Both the position numbers and the translations under genes were made by a program. Below are positions 50,901 through 61,740 of a DNA stretch of 64,000 nt, one piece after another. Origin of the DNA: Bugula neritina (lineage: Eukaryota; Bryozoa; Gymnolaemata; Cheilostomatida; Bugulidae); contig OZ037767.1 in NCBI GenBank assembly GCA_964035545.1, forward strand, positions 18,504,281-18,568,280. Direction: 5' to 3'. The notes beneath the pieces are model-generated. The model did not search any database. It saw only the letters and a list, made by a program, of their open reading frames with translations, and was not told the DNA's origin. Position 1 is the stretch's first letter; every line of letters starts with the position of its first letter.

Positions 50901-53322
50901 GTGCATTATTTTATCTAATATCTTAAATTTATGACTCTTGAAATTATTTTTTCAAAATGTCTAAACTAAGTGTTTATAAAATTCAATTAAAAATTGTATG
51001 TCTGCAAAAAATGACCTGGCACAGTTTTGCAGCTTAAGGCCAGTTGTTGCATAACTACTAGCTTTATTTGTTCTCAATTATACTAGTATGAATGACTATT
51101 GTTCACCCATATGCCAGCTGGTAATGAGTAACTTAATTTGGTACAGAACTCTGATTTGCTAGGTTTTTGAATGGTTTTCTAATACATGCATCTGATTGCC
51201 TGAATAATGGACACTCTGTCTACATTTACATGGTGCAAGCTGCAGGGTAGTATTATACCAACTTTCCTTGTAGCTCGCACCACGGAAATGTAAACAGAGT
51301 GTACATTATTTAGGCAACCGGATGCATGTATTAGAAGATCATTCAAAAACCCAGCCAATCAGAGTTCTGTACCAAATTAAGTTACTAATTACCAGCTGGC
51401 ATAATGGCAGACAATAGTTATTCATACTAGTATAATAGAGAACAAATAAAGCTAGCAGTTATGCAACAATTGGTCTCAAGCTGCAAAACTGTACCAGGTC
51501 ATTTTTGTAGACATACAATTTTTAAATGAATTTTATAAACACTTATTTTAGACATTTTGAAAAATAATTTCAAGAGTCATAAAGCTGAGAGATGAAATAA
51601 AATAATGCACGAAACAAGTTGCACAACCAGTTTTTAGAAGCATGCCTTTTGCACTTGAACTTGCAGAATTTGATATGTTATAATGGTGAGAATTGAGTTG
51701 GTACACTTTGCTGATTGGCTGAGTTTTACATGGTCTATTCAGTACTTACTAGTAGTGTTATACAGGTTGGTATACCATGTGTGTTGGTATACAGTGTGTG
51801 TTATACCACCTAGTATATTAACAATTTTGTACTGGTTTGGTGTATGACTGTATGGTGTAAATTTAGTATGATGGTGTGTATCACATAAAAGTTATTACAT
51901 ATTGTTATCGATTCATGATGTCATTGTTATGACGGTGTGCAGCTTTTAAAGAGCCTATTTTCTATTCCACTAAACATTAGCTGTGTTAATTTATCCGATT
52001 CCCTGCATGCAATAACATTGAATGGTACAAAAAAATATAAACAACCAAGTAATTCTTTTATAAAATGGTGGTAAAAACTATTAGTCTTTCCAGTTTTTAT
52101 CACAAGTAGAATGCATCTCAAAAGTGAATTCTTTTGACCATCAAAACTGAACAATTGAATCATAAGAAAATATAAATAAAATCATAGGACTTTACAAATG
52201 TATAAAACAACATTGGTGCACTAATTCAAACTGCAATTTTTTTGAAGCACATTCAACAGTTTTGAAAATTTGAATCACTGAAAAATAAATGTGTGGGTTT
52301 CAATTCTACAAGTAATAATAGCTTGCTTCATATCTTGAGAATATAATAGTGACTGGGGGACGCTTTGAAGCCACAACTAATGCTTTACACTTTAAAAAAA
52401 CACAAAGTTCTGAAGAATATTAACTTCAAACTTGATGTTAGTCAGTTTAAAATTTTGTTGACAAAACATTCTTTCAATTTTATTTATTGTCAAGCTGCAA
52501 AAAAAGCTAAACAAATCTGAATGCTAACTATTATGATATATTTGGCAACAATGTAGTGAACTTGTAATTTATTACATAATATAGAGCCAAAATGAACACG
52601 TCTTTGACAGGCTTGACTAGCAACTGGGTCAAACTCTCAAATCATAGAAAGCAGTCAACATAAATTAAAAACTATACTTTTAAAGGTTATAGCAGACAGT
52701 TATTTAGTAATATAGCTTTTGTTGTCGCTGATTTTGAGGAGTATTTTGGGAGTATTACAGGTGATACACTGAGTTATATCCCCTAAAAGTAAATAGAAAT
52801 TATTCTAAAGCAATAAGTAAAACACAGTAGCTCTGTTCATCCATAGCTGTTTAATAAATAACTTCAGTTAGCAGTTTAAACTATGCTGGTTTTTCTATTT
52901 CAATTTGTTCAAAATTATATTTAAAGCTCGTTCCCAAATAAAACATTTGAAATCAATATAAAATTGACCACAAACTCTTTATTCCTAGCTATCAGCAACA
53001 CTTTTCTCCTAGGCATCGCACATGCCTACAGGAGTCAATTTTTAGGCTATTGTACAATGTAGCTTTTACTTGCAGTGGCTACTTTTAACATAAAAATGGT
53101 GTACCTGAAATAAATGGAGTGTAACTAAAACCCTTACAAGTATATACGTATCAGACTAAAATAGCAAGTTAATAAATCACAAATGACCCATAAATATTGA
53201 TTCTGACTGTTGCTATAGCTGATACAACTATTATTTCTAATATTACTACTTACTGAATATTCAGTCTCTGTGCTATCGCTGGCAGCATCCCCTGCCAGCT
53301 TGGCCGAACTAGAAGTTGCCAT
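45380..53322 (-). CDS. GLUT/SLC2A-family facilitative sugar transporter (10 exons)
   Basis: Exons, 5' to 3': 53322-53254, 50103-50002, 49529-49354, 48953-48829, 48686-48516, 48269-48073, 47550-47452, 47220-47008, 45987-45784, 45589-45380. The sum is 1566 nt (521 residues), the normal GLUT size. The short Ser-rich N-terminus is followed by TM1 ([14 protein letters not shown]). Major-facilitator sugar-porter motifs occur in order: [63 protein letters not shown]. The family moves hexoses across the plasma membrane by 12 helices. The usual QQxSGIN motif reads QQFSGII, so substrate preference may differ from GLUT1-4. An N-glycosylation site (NDT) lies in the first extracellular loop. Exon 5 has duplicated acceptor copies upstream. 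Confidence 0.92.
45741..45800 (-). repeat. Duplicated splice-donor segment after GLUT exon 9
   Basis: The last bases of exon 9 plus its donor (GCAG|GTAAATAGTC) are repeated in tandem at a ~28-bp period just downstream. This gives a second potential GTAAAT donor in the intron. Confidence 0.7.
46795..46925 (-). repeat. ~24-bp intronic tandem repeat
   Basis: Units TGTATAGAGTATAGAATGTAG in the GLUT intron between exons 8 and 9. No coding potential beyond repeat-driven open frames. Confidence 0.8.
47715..47990 (-). repeat. (GTA/GCA)n trinucleotide tract
   Basis: About 270 bp of interspersed GTA, GCA and GTG triplets in the GLUT intron between exons 6 and 7. Poly-Val or poly-Leu open frames here are artefacts of the repeat. 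Confidence 0.9.
48310..48475 (-). repeat. ~28-bp intronic tandem repeat
   Basis: About six units of TCACTTACTGGTATTCAATC in the GLUT intron between exons 5 and 6. Confidence 0.85.
48687..48815 (-). repeat. 30-bp tandem repeat of the GLUT exon 5 splice acceptor
   Basis: Four extra copies, at an exact 30-bp period, of CTGCAG|GTTACAGT plus flanking bases. This duplicates the acceptor and first codons of exon 5 (candidate exon starts 48716, 48746, 48776, 48806 besides 48686). The units have no stop in the GLUT frame and would each add ten residues ([10 protein letters not shown] type). Confidence 0.85.
50775..51732. mobile_element. ~960-bp fold-back (palindromic) element
   Basis: Two arms of about 470 bp are inverted copies with scattered mismatches: CATGTAAAAC at 50775 pairs with GTTTTACATG at 51723, and TTTGCAGCTTAAGGCCAGTT with its partner near 51460. 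The centre is near 51253 with a loop of about 20 bp. It encodes nothing and lies in GLUT intron 1. It resembles fold-back transposons or long-TIR MITEs. Confidence 0.8.
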
Positions 53323-54540
53323 TGCTAGTTAAATTAAGCAGCTATTCAACACTTGCAAGCACTTGTTAAGGGAGTCAATTCAACCTGACAACTAAACTGC
53401 TATTAATTACATGGCAAGCTTTTTCCCTGTCACATTATAATATCTACCATCCATTGAAATGGTTACGTAAGCCGAGTTACAACTGGTACTAGTTTCAACC
53501 TCACTTGTATGTTTATCAATGAAGAAAGTGCTAATAAACAGATAAGAATATTCACTAACATCAACCATCCAGATATAACATTGATAAGATGTCTAAACAA
53601 GCCACTTGAAAAGTGAAATCAGTCTTTTTCAAAAACTGGTTTCTAAGGAATATTTTTCATGCTTAAAAATAAAAATGCACTGCAGTGATGTAGAAAAAGG
53701 GTGCTTGGCTGCTGGTGGAGTGTGATTTGAGGTAAAGCTTAGTAGTGGCAGCTGCAGCATGGAGAAGCTTAAAACTATTTTTAACTAAAAATTACTTCAT
53801 TGAAAATGAAAATCATGATGTTTTGCTTCAATTAAATACACTACATGAAAAATAATAAAATCAAGCCTACTCTCACTGAGCTGGAATATACCTGGAGAGG
53901 CCAAGGACGTTTTAGCGTGGCCAAATAGTTTAGCTCCGCCTTAACATGGAAAACTTAACCACGCCTACTTGTTTTGCACACAGCAGTAGTAGTAAAATCC
54001 ATTATAAATGCAAGCTATTAGAGCTAATAAATTAAGGAAAACACTAAAAAATAATGAAAATTCAGCACTGTGAAGCAGGAATCAATTATTTTGTTTATTT
54101 TACTTTTGGTATTTGTAATTTCATGACTAATTATCATTTTATGAAACATGTACCTCAAGTATATATGATGATAACTTTAATAACCTAACAAATGCATTAC
54201 ATATTTATTGATTAGATCAACACATTAGTCAAAATGAAATGAAAAGCAACAGCAAAGCAAATTTCAGCCTTAGTACATGAAAACTGACAGTAAAGATAAC
54301 AAGTATAAAAGTTTATAAATAATATAAAAAACAGATGGTAAAACACAGCTTTACAAAACAGGCAAGTAACAGATTTCCTTAAACCTTTCAAAGTTTTAAA
54401 TTCTGTTTTGAAAGCAATAAGAGATTAAAATAAAATTACAGAATAAACAAAAATTAATATTATATTGCAATAACAATATTTGTGATTATCTAATGTTATA
54501 ATATAAATACAATAAATATGATTAATTAACCACATCCTTA
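53323..54540. other. Intergenic, GLUT promoter side
   Basis: Between the GLUT start codon (-) and the 3' end of the THAP9-like gene (-). A reverse-strand poly(A) signal (TTTATT at about 54094) may serve the latter. No other feature seen. Confidence 0.45.
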
Positions 54541-57500
54541 TTACTGGCCTCTAAACAGTACATTTTTGTTGCTACATTGCCTGAAATTTAGTTTGTGCAT
54601 AGCAATATTTGTTAGTTTAGCAATGTGGTGCTGGAATAAGTCATAATAAACTTCAATAAGCAAATTTAAAAGGGAGAAATGATGATTTTCAATGCCTAAT
54701 GATGTTTCCATGGAATGTTGAGCAATTCCAAATATGTCATATTTACCAATTTCTTGCTTCACATCTATTTGTAGCTGAAGTAATTTCACGAACTTTTGGC
54801 CTTTTAGGTGTTTGTGAGTGCATAAACAAGTGGTAATAACTCCATCTGAAGGTATAGTAAGCCCACCATTGTTTTTAACATGCAATAGTTTTTTGAGCTT
54901 ACCATACTTGAGACTGCAGCACTCCTTGTTCACTAGAGCTTGCCTGCACTCTAGACATGTTACTTTTCTTAGTGCCTTTCGGACAACCCACCCAGAGATG
55001 TAGACAACAACATTACCCAAAACAGGGCCAGCTAAAACCCTTACTTTTTCAGCAGGTTTTAACTCATCATGAATGAAGATATCCGCATTATCTTCCTGAG
55101 AAAATGGTGGAATATAGCTAGTTGAAGCGAGAATAGCAGTTGTGTTATCTAATGGCTTAGAATTTCCTGAGTTGCCTGGATGTACACCACATCGGGTCAC
55201 CAATTTTCTAAAGATAGACTGAAAGCCAGTTACAGATGGGTTATTATTCCATCCACCTAAAACAGATATTAGGTTGACGACTTTAAAAAAATGCTTGGAC
55301 ATCAATTGCCTGTTCACAATTAATGATTGGATTACGTTTACCCAGAAAAAATGATGTTTTTTAGAACACAAGCAAAACCTTGCATGCAATTAAGCCAAAA
55401 AAGTCATTTAATTTAAAAAATGCACAATTGCTTTGACACCACAGTTTTGGAAATTTTTGAAAATTCATTATTCTTGTTTCTTGATATTCAAAAGTTGATA
55501 AAATATACTTCATATTGCATGCATTTTAACCACTAAGCTCATGCAAAAAAATTCACTTTTCAACACAGTTGGTCCAGCCGACCATCTTAGTTGCACCTAT
55601 CAAAGCAAAGTGAAAAACCGAACACCTGAAGGAAAGAGATAAGAGAGTAAGAGAACAAATGAACATGTTAACATAAGTGCATGCAGACTGGGCTTCATGC
55701 ATAGCTGTTCAGAGCTATAGCATACCACAACGGCGAACTGCATTGAAGAAAAGCTCTAAATGGTCTTGCGAAAATTTATACATTAGCAGATAGTCGAGTG
55801 TTTTAGGCACCAACAGTTTCTCCACCAACCCAAATACTGTGTCAATGGCACATACAAGTCCAGTAATACAAACATGTCTGTAAATAACATAAATAGGGAC
55901 AGGCACATATTAGATCTGAAATATAAGCAATTAACACTTTCTTTGTTAATAGGAAATTTACCTTTTGGTCTTGTACAGAGGTATCCCTTCATTATTCTTT
56001 AGGCCTAGCAAATATTGCCGTGTATCTTTCAGAAAAGGAGTGATGACACTGATACCATTGAGATGTAAAGGCTGCTTGTAGCCTTTAGCTATTGCTGATC
56101 GACTATTCAGGATGTCAAACAACCGATCAACTCGCTACAGAAAAAGTAACATCAACAGAACATGGGACGATTGCAGTTACAGTATTTTAAAGAAATAAAG
56201 CCAAAAGCTGTAACAAACCCTATTTATACCAGGCTTACAGTCAACATTTTCCATCCATCTATAAAACATTAATTGTTGTCACATGATGTAGTCAATATCT
56301 AAGGATTATTTTATTTCAAATGCTGATTAAAGAACATCTTACCGCCTCAGGGATCGTGGGGATGGGAGTGTCATGTAACTTCTGAGAAACTCATAAGCCT
56401 TTGGTGAGTAGAGATGTAGCGTTAGTGCAAATTTTTGCTGACTTTCTGAGTATTTGCCACGGAGTGGAGTGAATAGGCCATCAGGAACATCTGTATGGTA
56501 ATATCAACTTTAGACAGAGTTTCAACTGAAAATGTCAAGGCGTTATTAAATTGTAAAATCATACCAGCAAAACCTTTCAACTTTTCCTCCAATTCACCAT
56601 TGATCAAACTTTTTTCTCTGACCAACTTGATGCATTCTGCAAGCTTCATTTTTGATCTTTTGGCACGTCTAGTTGAATTGCTAACTTGCTTCTGTAATTG
56701 GCTAACCTTTTCTTCTAAAAACCTAACTCTTTGCTTCAAAGCATCGGGAGTGGTACTATAGCAATGATCCTGTATCATATGAAATTATTCAACTTTAATA
56801 CAAAAATAACCAAATGTAGAAAAAATATATTATTATAGTATACAGCACAGCTATTTACCATAAAGTGGCAAGTAAATACATCAATATTAAGTCATAGTTA
56901 AATAAGCTATCTAATAACCTTAAGAACTACAGCTGCTGAAGTGTTCAAGCTCATTTTAGTGGTTTCAATTGAAATCTCATCTTTTTCTTCAGCACGGCGA
57001 CTAGTATGAGTAGTTCGGGGAGTTCTTTTTCTCTAAAAATTGAAATATACAGATGTGCAAGCACAATAATTAATTTTATCATTCCAATGACTGTTGCATG
57101 AATATCAACTTACTATAAGTCTCTCTGGAACAGCAACCAATTCCTCTGCTGGAACAGCTCCACTTCGCAAACGCCGAGGTTGGCTTGTGCTTTCGAAAGA
57201 ATCGCTATAAAAATGATCGCTACACAGTAGAGATCTTTCACTAGGTTCTTCTTGGCGGCGAGAAACTTTCCACCAAACATTCCAACGACTGAAGTCCTTC
57301 TGCTTGTTGGGAAATCTAAATAAAAAAATACTGCACTAGCCAAAATTATTTACAAACTGATATGTTATGCTTTATCAATAGTGCAACCTATTTAAACCAT
57401 AAAAACATTAAAACTTTAGGTAACCGTAAAATCCAATATCAATCAACAGAAGATTTTCAATATTTATTAAAGAGAGTAAATTAATCCAGTAATGCTTTAA

Positions 57501-58340
57501 AAATAATAAACTTGCTGTAAATAACATCAACATAATAAAGTTGTTAGCAATAATAATAGTGACATCAATATGAGTAGATATTCAGAGTGAGTCACTCACA
57601 CTTCGACTTTCACATTTTCACATTGTGTAGTTACTGTTATTGTTGATCATAATAATACTATTAGTAATAGTACTATTCATACTCATACTGATACTCGAAT
57701 TATAATAACAATTTATGAGTAAGTTACTACTACTACTGAGTACCTGTACTGGTAGTAGTAGTAGTAGTAGTACTAGCAGTTGTAGTACTAGTGCTCTACT
57801 AATAACAATAACACTAGCAGTAGGCTAGTAGTACTAGCAGTTGTAGTACTAGTGCTCTAGTTTCAATAACACTAGCAGCAGGCTAGTAGTAGTAGTAGCA
57901 GTAGTAGTAGCAGCAGCAGTAGTAGTAGTAGTAGTAGCAGCAGCAGCAGTAGCAACAGCAGCAGCAGTAGTACTTTTATACTGGTACCGTAAGTATAGCA
58001 TTAGGCTTAGCTATTAGTATTACTATTAGTATTAGTGTATTACTATAGTACTACTATTACTAGTAGTAGACGTAGTAGAGTACTACTACTACTAGTACTA
58101 GTACTACTAGTAGGCAGCAGCACCGCTACCACAACTATTAAGCCTACTGTTACGCTAGTTAATGTATTACTTTTACTGATTTTTGTAACTAAAGCCATAT
58201 ACTTACTTGTGAAAAGAGATTTTTTTGTCTTTACTGTAACTGCTGTACTGGTAGTTGCGGCAATTGTATGCATAACACTGAGACCCAGTGGTCTTGCTTC
58301 TTTGACCCTTAGTTTGCTTAGGATACGGAGAATTCGACAT
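54541..58340 (-). CDS. THAP/P-element-transposase-like (THAP9-like) gene lacking the RNase H core
   Basis: Exons, 5' to 3': 58340-58207, 57315-57114, 57032-56919, 56769-56565, 56490-56343, 56258-56219, 56134-55962, 55877-55736, 55256-54541. All phases match across GT-AG junctions. N-terminal THAP zinc-finger DNA-binding domain: CYAYNC, ISFHKFP across the first junction, then W, LLCSDHF, and RLRSGAVPA. A basic linker and a coiled coil (LKQRVRFLEEKVSQLQKQV) follow. Then come the P-element transposase segments FALTLHLYSPKAYEFLRSYM, RLFDILNSRSAI, YKFSQDHLELFFNAVR, GGWNNNPSV and the C-terminal VLFRGQ. The RNase H-like segment expected between LPSPRSLRR and RLFDILNSR is replaced by one 40-nt exon. 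It is therefore a domesticated or degenerate P-like transposase that could still bind DNA but should not catalyse transposition. Confidence 0.82.
56491..56564 (-). other. 74-nt mini-intron in the THAP9-like gene
   Basis: GTATGA...ACAG on the minus strand. Removing it joins KLKGFA to DVPDGLFTPLRGKYSE, which restores the P-element-type frame. Reading through instead diverges from the family and soon reaches a stop. Confidence 0.7.
57600..58115. repeat. Cryptic simple (TAG/TAC/AGC)n sequence in THAP9-like intron 1
   Basis: Mixtures of GTA, AGT and CAG triplets, including TACTAGTA palindromes and an imperfect ~55-bp duplication (near 57763-57865). Confidence 0.85.
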
Positions 58341-59711
58341 GTTCAACGAAGTAGAGGTGATAGAGAACACAATTAAATAAAAATATAGTTGCTTGAGATA
58401 TAAAGCAGGACAAAAAACAAAGTTTAAAAGTGAGATTCACTCAATCGAAATGATGGACGACCGGCTCTATTTTCTCCCGCTAGAAAAAGAGCATGCTCGG
58501 GCTCACAAAGCCAATCGGCAACGAGGTTACATTACAAAGTACACCCGTACCCATTCCAGATATTATTGAGTTCATTGCCTACTCTTTTCAATTTCCACGA
58601 GAGGACAACCCTAGAATTTAAAATGATTTTAACTGTGAATAACTTATTTGGCAATGGATTTGCCATAAAATGAAAAATTCTTTCCATAGAAATATTTTAT
58701 AGTAAGTGATTTGTCTGGGGATTTTTTCTGCCATCCAAATTTTAACACAACACAAAAATGGATATAGAGTTGAGAAAAATAGTTTTTCTTTTCTTCTTGC
58801 TAATGACATGAAATTATTCCAGTACATAGAAAAGAGAGTGAAAATAGAAAAAATGAAGTGGGGGTTGAGTTACATAAGCCTGAAGTTACATAAGCACAAT
58901 CTAAAGACATGAGCATGGCAAACACATGTCTATATCAACAAGCCAGTCAGTAGAGATACTGTGTCCACTTTGTTGACATACAGTTTAGAGTTGACCACTA
59001 AGCAGATAAACTAATGGCCAAGCCCACCACTTTGAGCAAAGTTACTAGTTTAGAAACTCATGAGAAGGGCAAGTCAAATCATTGTTTAAACAAGTTATGT
59101 AAAACTACTTCTTGAAAAAAAATCAATTATATAAATATAACATATGTATGAATGCACCGACCAAATCATATTAGTTGTATTTAATTTTGGAGTGTGCTTA
59201 AAATAATAAACACAATTATTAGAATTCAGGCAGAATGCAGTCAGCAGATTGAATATAAATAATATATTTCACGCTTCAGTTTTAGCTATATTGATTATAA
59301 TGATAATTAGTAATATTCAGTTGATAATGACTAAAATTATGAATTTCTAGTAGTGATAGCCTTTCTAAAAACAATATTTCTACTAGGATAAAACTCAAAT
59401 CAAAAATAAACAATGTAATTAAAAAGTACAATCAAGTAGTATTGAATAAATCTTAAAGTTTCCTTGTTATGAAACTTGTGTTTGTATTTTCCACAAACTG
59501 AATGACACAACAAAATTGCAAGAAACTTCCACACTTTCAGAAAGATTTGTTTTCAAAACTGTATTGATGAAATACCTCACCAAAAAATTCATGTAAGTCA
59601 TCAAAACTCATCAACTACAGTTAATTAGAAGTTGCCTACTCAAAGTGGGAGGTATAATATAAAATATATTGAGGAGACAACTTCTAATTTAACTCAAATT
59701 CAATTTGACAA
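58341..59711. other. Intergenic, THAP9-like promoter side
   Basis: A more GC-rich patch at 58440-58560 lies just upstream of the THAP9-like start and may be its promoter. The rest is AT-rich with no supported feature. Confidence 0.4.
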
Positions 59712-59836
59712 CTAACAGGCAGGCCAGAGTTGAACGAACTGCAATTGCAAACTCCCAAAGGGAACAGCAAGTTGAAGAATAAAATCCTCATCAACACCAC
59801 TTGATTTTAATGCTTTTTTTGCTTTCTCTGTGTAAA
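59712..59836 (-). CDS. Candidate last exon, unrecognised gene
   Basis: An acceptor (CTTTAG) at 59837 opens about 40 codons ending in TAG: a Lys-rich helix (EKAKKALKSSGVDEDF) followed by a hydrophobic stretch. It sits downstream of the candidate exon at 60049-60168, but the phases do not join directly, so a connecting exon is missing or one of the two is wrong. I do not recognise the family. Confidence 0.35.
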
Positions 59837-60048
59837 CTAAAGCCAACATTATGTAGGCGAAAAATATTTAATAAATAAACTTTCAACAGTTAGGGGGCAT
59901 CAATAAAAGCTCATATTAGAGTTTAAACTTTCACCAAAGGTGTTGTACCCAAAACTAAACACCTTTAACAAGTTTGGCTAAAAGGGCTGCTTAAAGGGTT
60001 TACCACACAGCTAATTAACTAAATATATATGGTAAACACTGGGGGTAC

Positions 60049-60168
60049 CTTAAGATCTTTATCATCTGTCTGTTTGTCTGCTTTTCCAGCTTCTGCCAGC
60101 AGATGAATTGAAGTCTGATCTTCTTCCATAACACAGACTAGTAGAACTACTGCAGCCCCATGTTGGTC
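60049..60168 (-). CDS. Candidate internal exon, unrecognised gene
   Basis: Flanked by TTTAG and a GTACCC donor. Open for 40 codons (DQHGAAVVLLVCVMEEDQTS, then an Ala/Lys/Asp-rich end). It vaguely resembles an ankyrin-type helix pair, but this is not secure. No further exons upstream to 62 kb could be joined. Confidence 0.35.
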
Positions 60169-60719
60169 CTAAAGGAATGCCTGCTAGGTTTAGTAACTCC
60201 AACAATTAGCAGAATTGAAAAATCAATAATTTGAGCTCAACAAAGAGAAGCTATTGTTCTAATGGTTGTAGCAATATTTACACTGTAAAGTTGATCACAC
60301 CAAATAGAGTATTAAACAATCCAGCTATAATGGCTGTGACATGGTTATGAAACACTCTATGGTTATGAAACACATTAAATGGCTTTCATCTATAATAATA
60401 ATTTGTAAATCAAATTAGCTAAGAAAACACAAGTGAAGTGAACGCAAAGTGGAGGGACAAAGTCTATTACCTCAGTATGAGCATTGGTAGGTGAGGTATA
60501 GCCTTTGTGTCACAGCAGGATAGCCATCAGCAAGCTAAGAAACTGTCAACGTAAATATTTCGATATTGAATACAGAGCAAAAGTCCAAAATTTTCTAAAA
60601 CAATTAGTTTCACATCTCTTTGTTTTTTTCACACCTATGCAATGTCTTATTTAGTGTAAACTGACATTGAAATATATTGCAGCTAATTTTACTCTTTCAA
60701 AAGGATTCAAACTTAAATA

Positions 60720-61740
60720 ATATAACAATAATATAAATATATTCATTTATATATCATTAAATTTAATGCAATAAGAAAGTTCAACGATATTCTTATAGTT
60801 ATATAAACTATAATAATATATTTATATTGATTAGTTATTAGATAGTATTAGTGATACTAGGCAGATTGAGGTTATTACTAATAGCAATAGACTAATAGCA
60901 ATACTAAATAGTAAGATAATTATACGTAGTAATTACTACTTGTACTCCTAAGTACTATTACTATTATTATTTTTATTACTATTAGAATCAGTTAATGTAA
61001 TAGTATTGGCACTATTAATATTATTACTATTACTATTAGCATTATACTTTCACTTAGGACTTACAAGTAGGAACTGGTAGTACTGGCAATTGGCTTTAGC
61101 CCTCAAGCCCTAACCATTGGGCGTTGTGGTGGTTGTCAATAAATTTTAATTTCGATTTTAATAATCTTAATCATAATGATGATAATGATGATCAATCAGT
61201 CACAATGACAATTAGAATTAATATTACAACGTCAACAGTGCTATTAGTATTAGTATTACTATTAGTATTACTATTAGTATTTTACTATTTTTATCTCTAT
61301 CACTATAAGTATAAGATTAAGTAGGTTGATAATCAATATCATTATTTAATTAAATTTAATGATTATAAAAAAATATAATTATCATATTTAATTTATATTA
61401 TGATTATCACTTAGAGTTAGTTTAACTTTAATTTATGAGACTGAGTTATGAGTTACCAGTTACTGTTAGTGCTACACTTACAGTAACAGTTACTTGGTGA
61501 TTGGTCTAACTCTAGTAACTGTAAGTCTTACTCTTAGTTTTAGTCTTACAGTTACGAACTCTAAGTTACAGTTTGAGTCAGTGTTATACTTACTCTTACT
61601 CTTAGTAACTGTAAGTGTCTTAATCTTATTATTAAGTTATTCTCACCTATCTCCGCTTTGTCCTGTTCGGGTAGCAGTTAGTCTTAATCTTAGAGTTAGT
61701 GTAAGTCAAACTCAAAGTGTTATGCCATCGATCATTGATG
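60720..61740. repeat. Cryptically simple AT-rich region
   Basis: Shuffled TTA, AGT, TAC and TAG words (for example ACTATTAGTATTACTATTAG near 61240-61280, and GTAACTGTAAGTCTTACTCT near 61515). Of the same kind as 330-1480, 33350-33860 and 41600-42560. Open frames here are composition artefacts. Confidence 0.75.

Noticed and set aside
57113-57343. Minus-strand frame of 76 codons at THAP9-like exon 2
   Set aside because: Wrong frame; the neighbouring frame carries the conserved THAP residues (LCSDHF, RLRSGAVPA).
58035-58376. Plus-strand frame of 113 codons with hydrophobic segments
   Set aside because: It is the antisense of the THAP9-like first exon plus simple repeat; the minus-strand THAP finger residues and donor are convincing.
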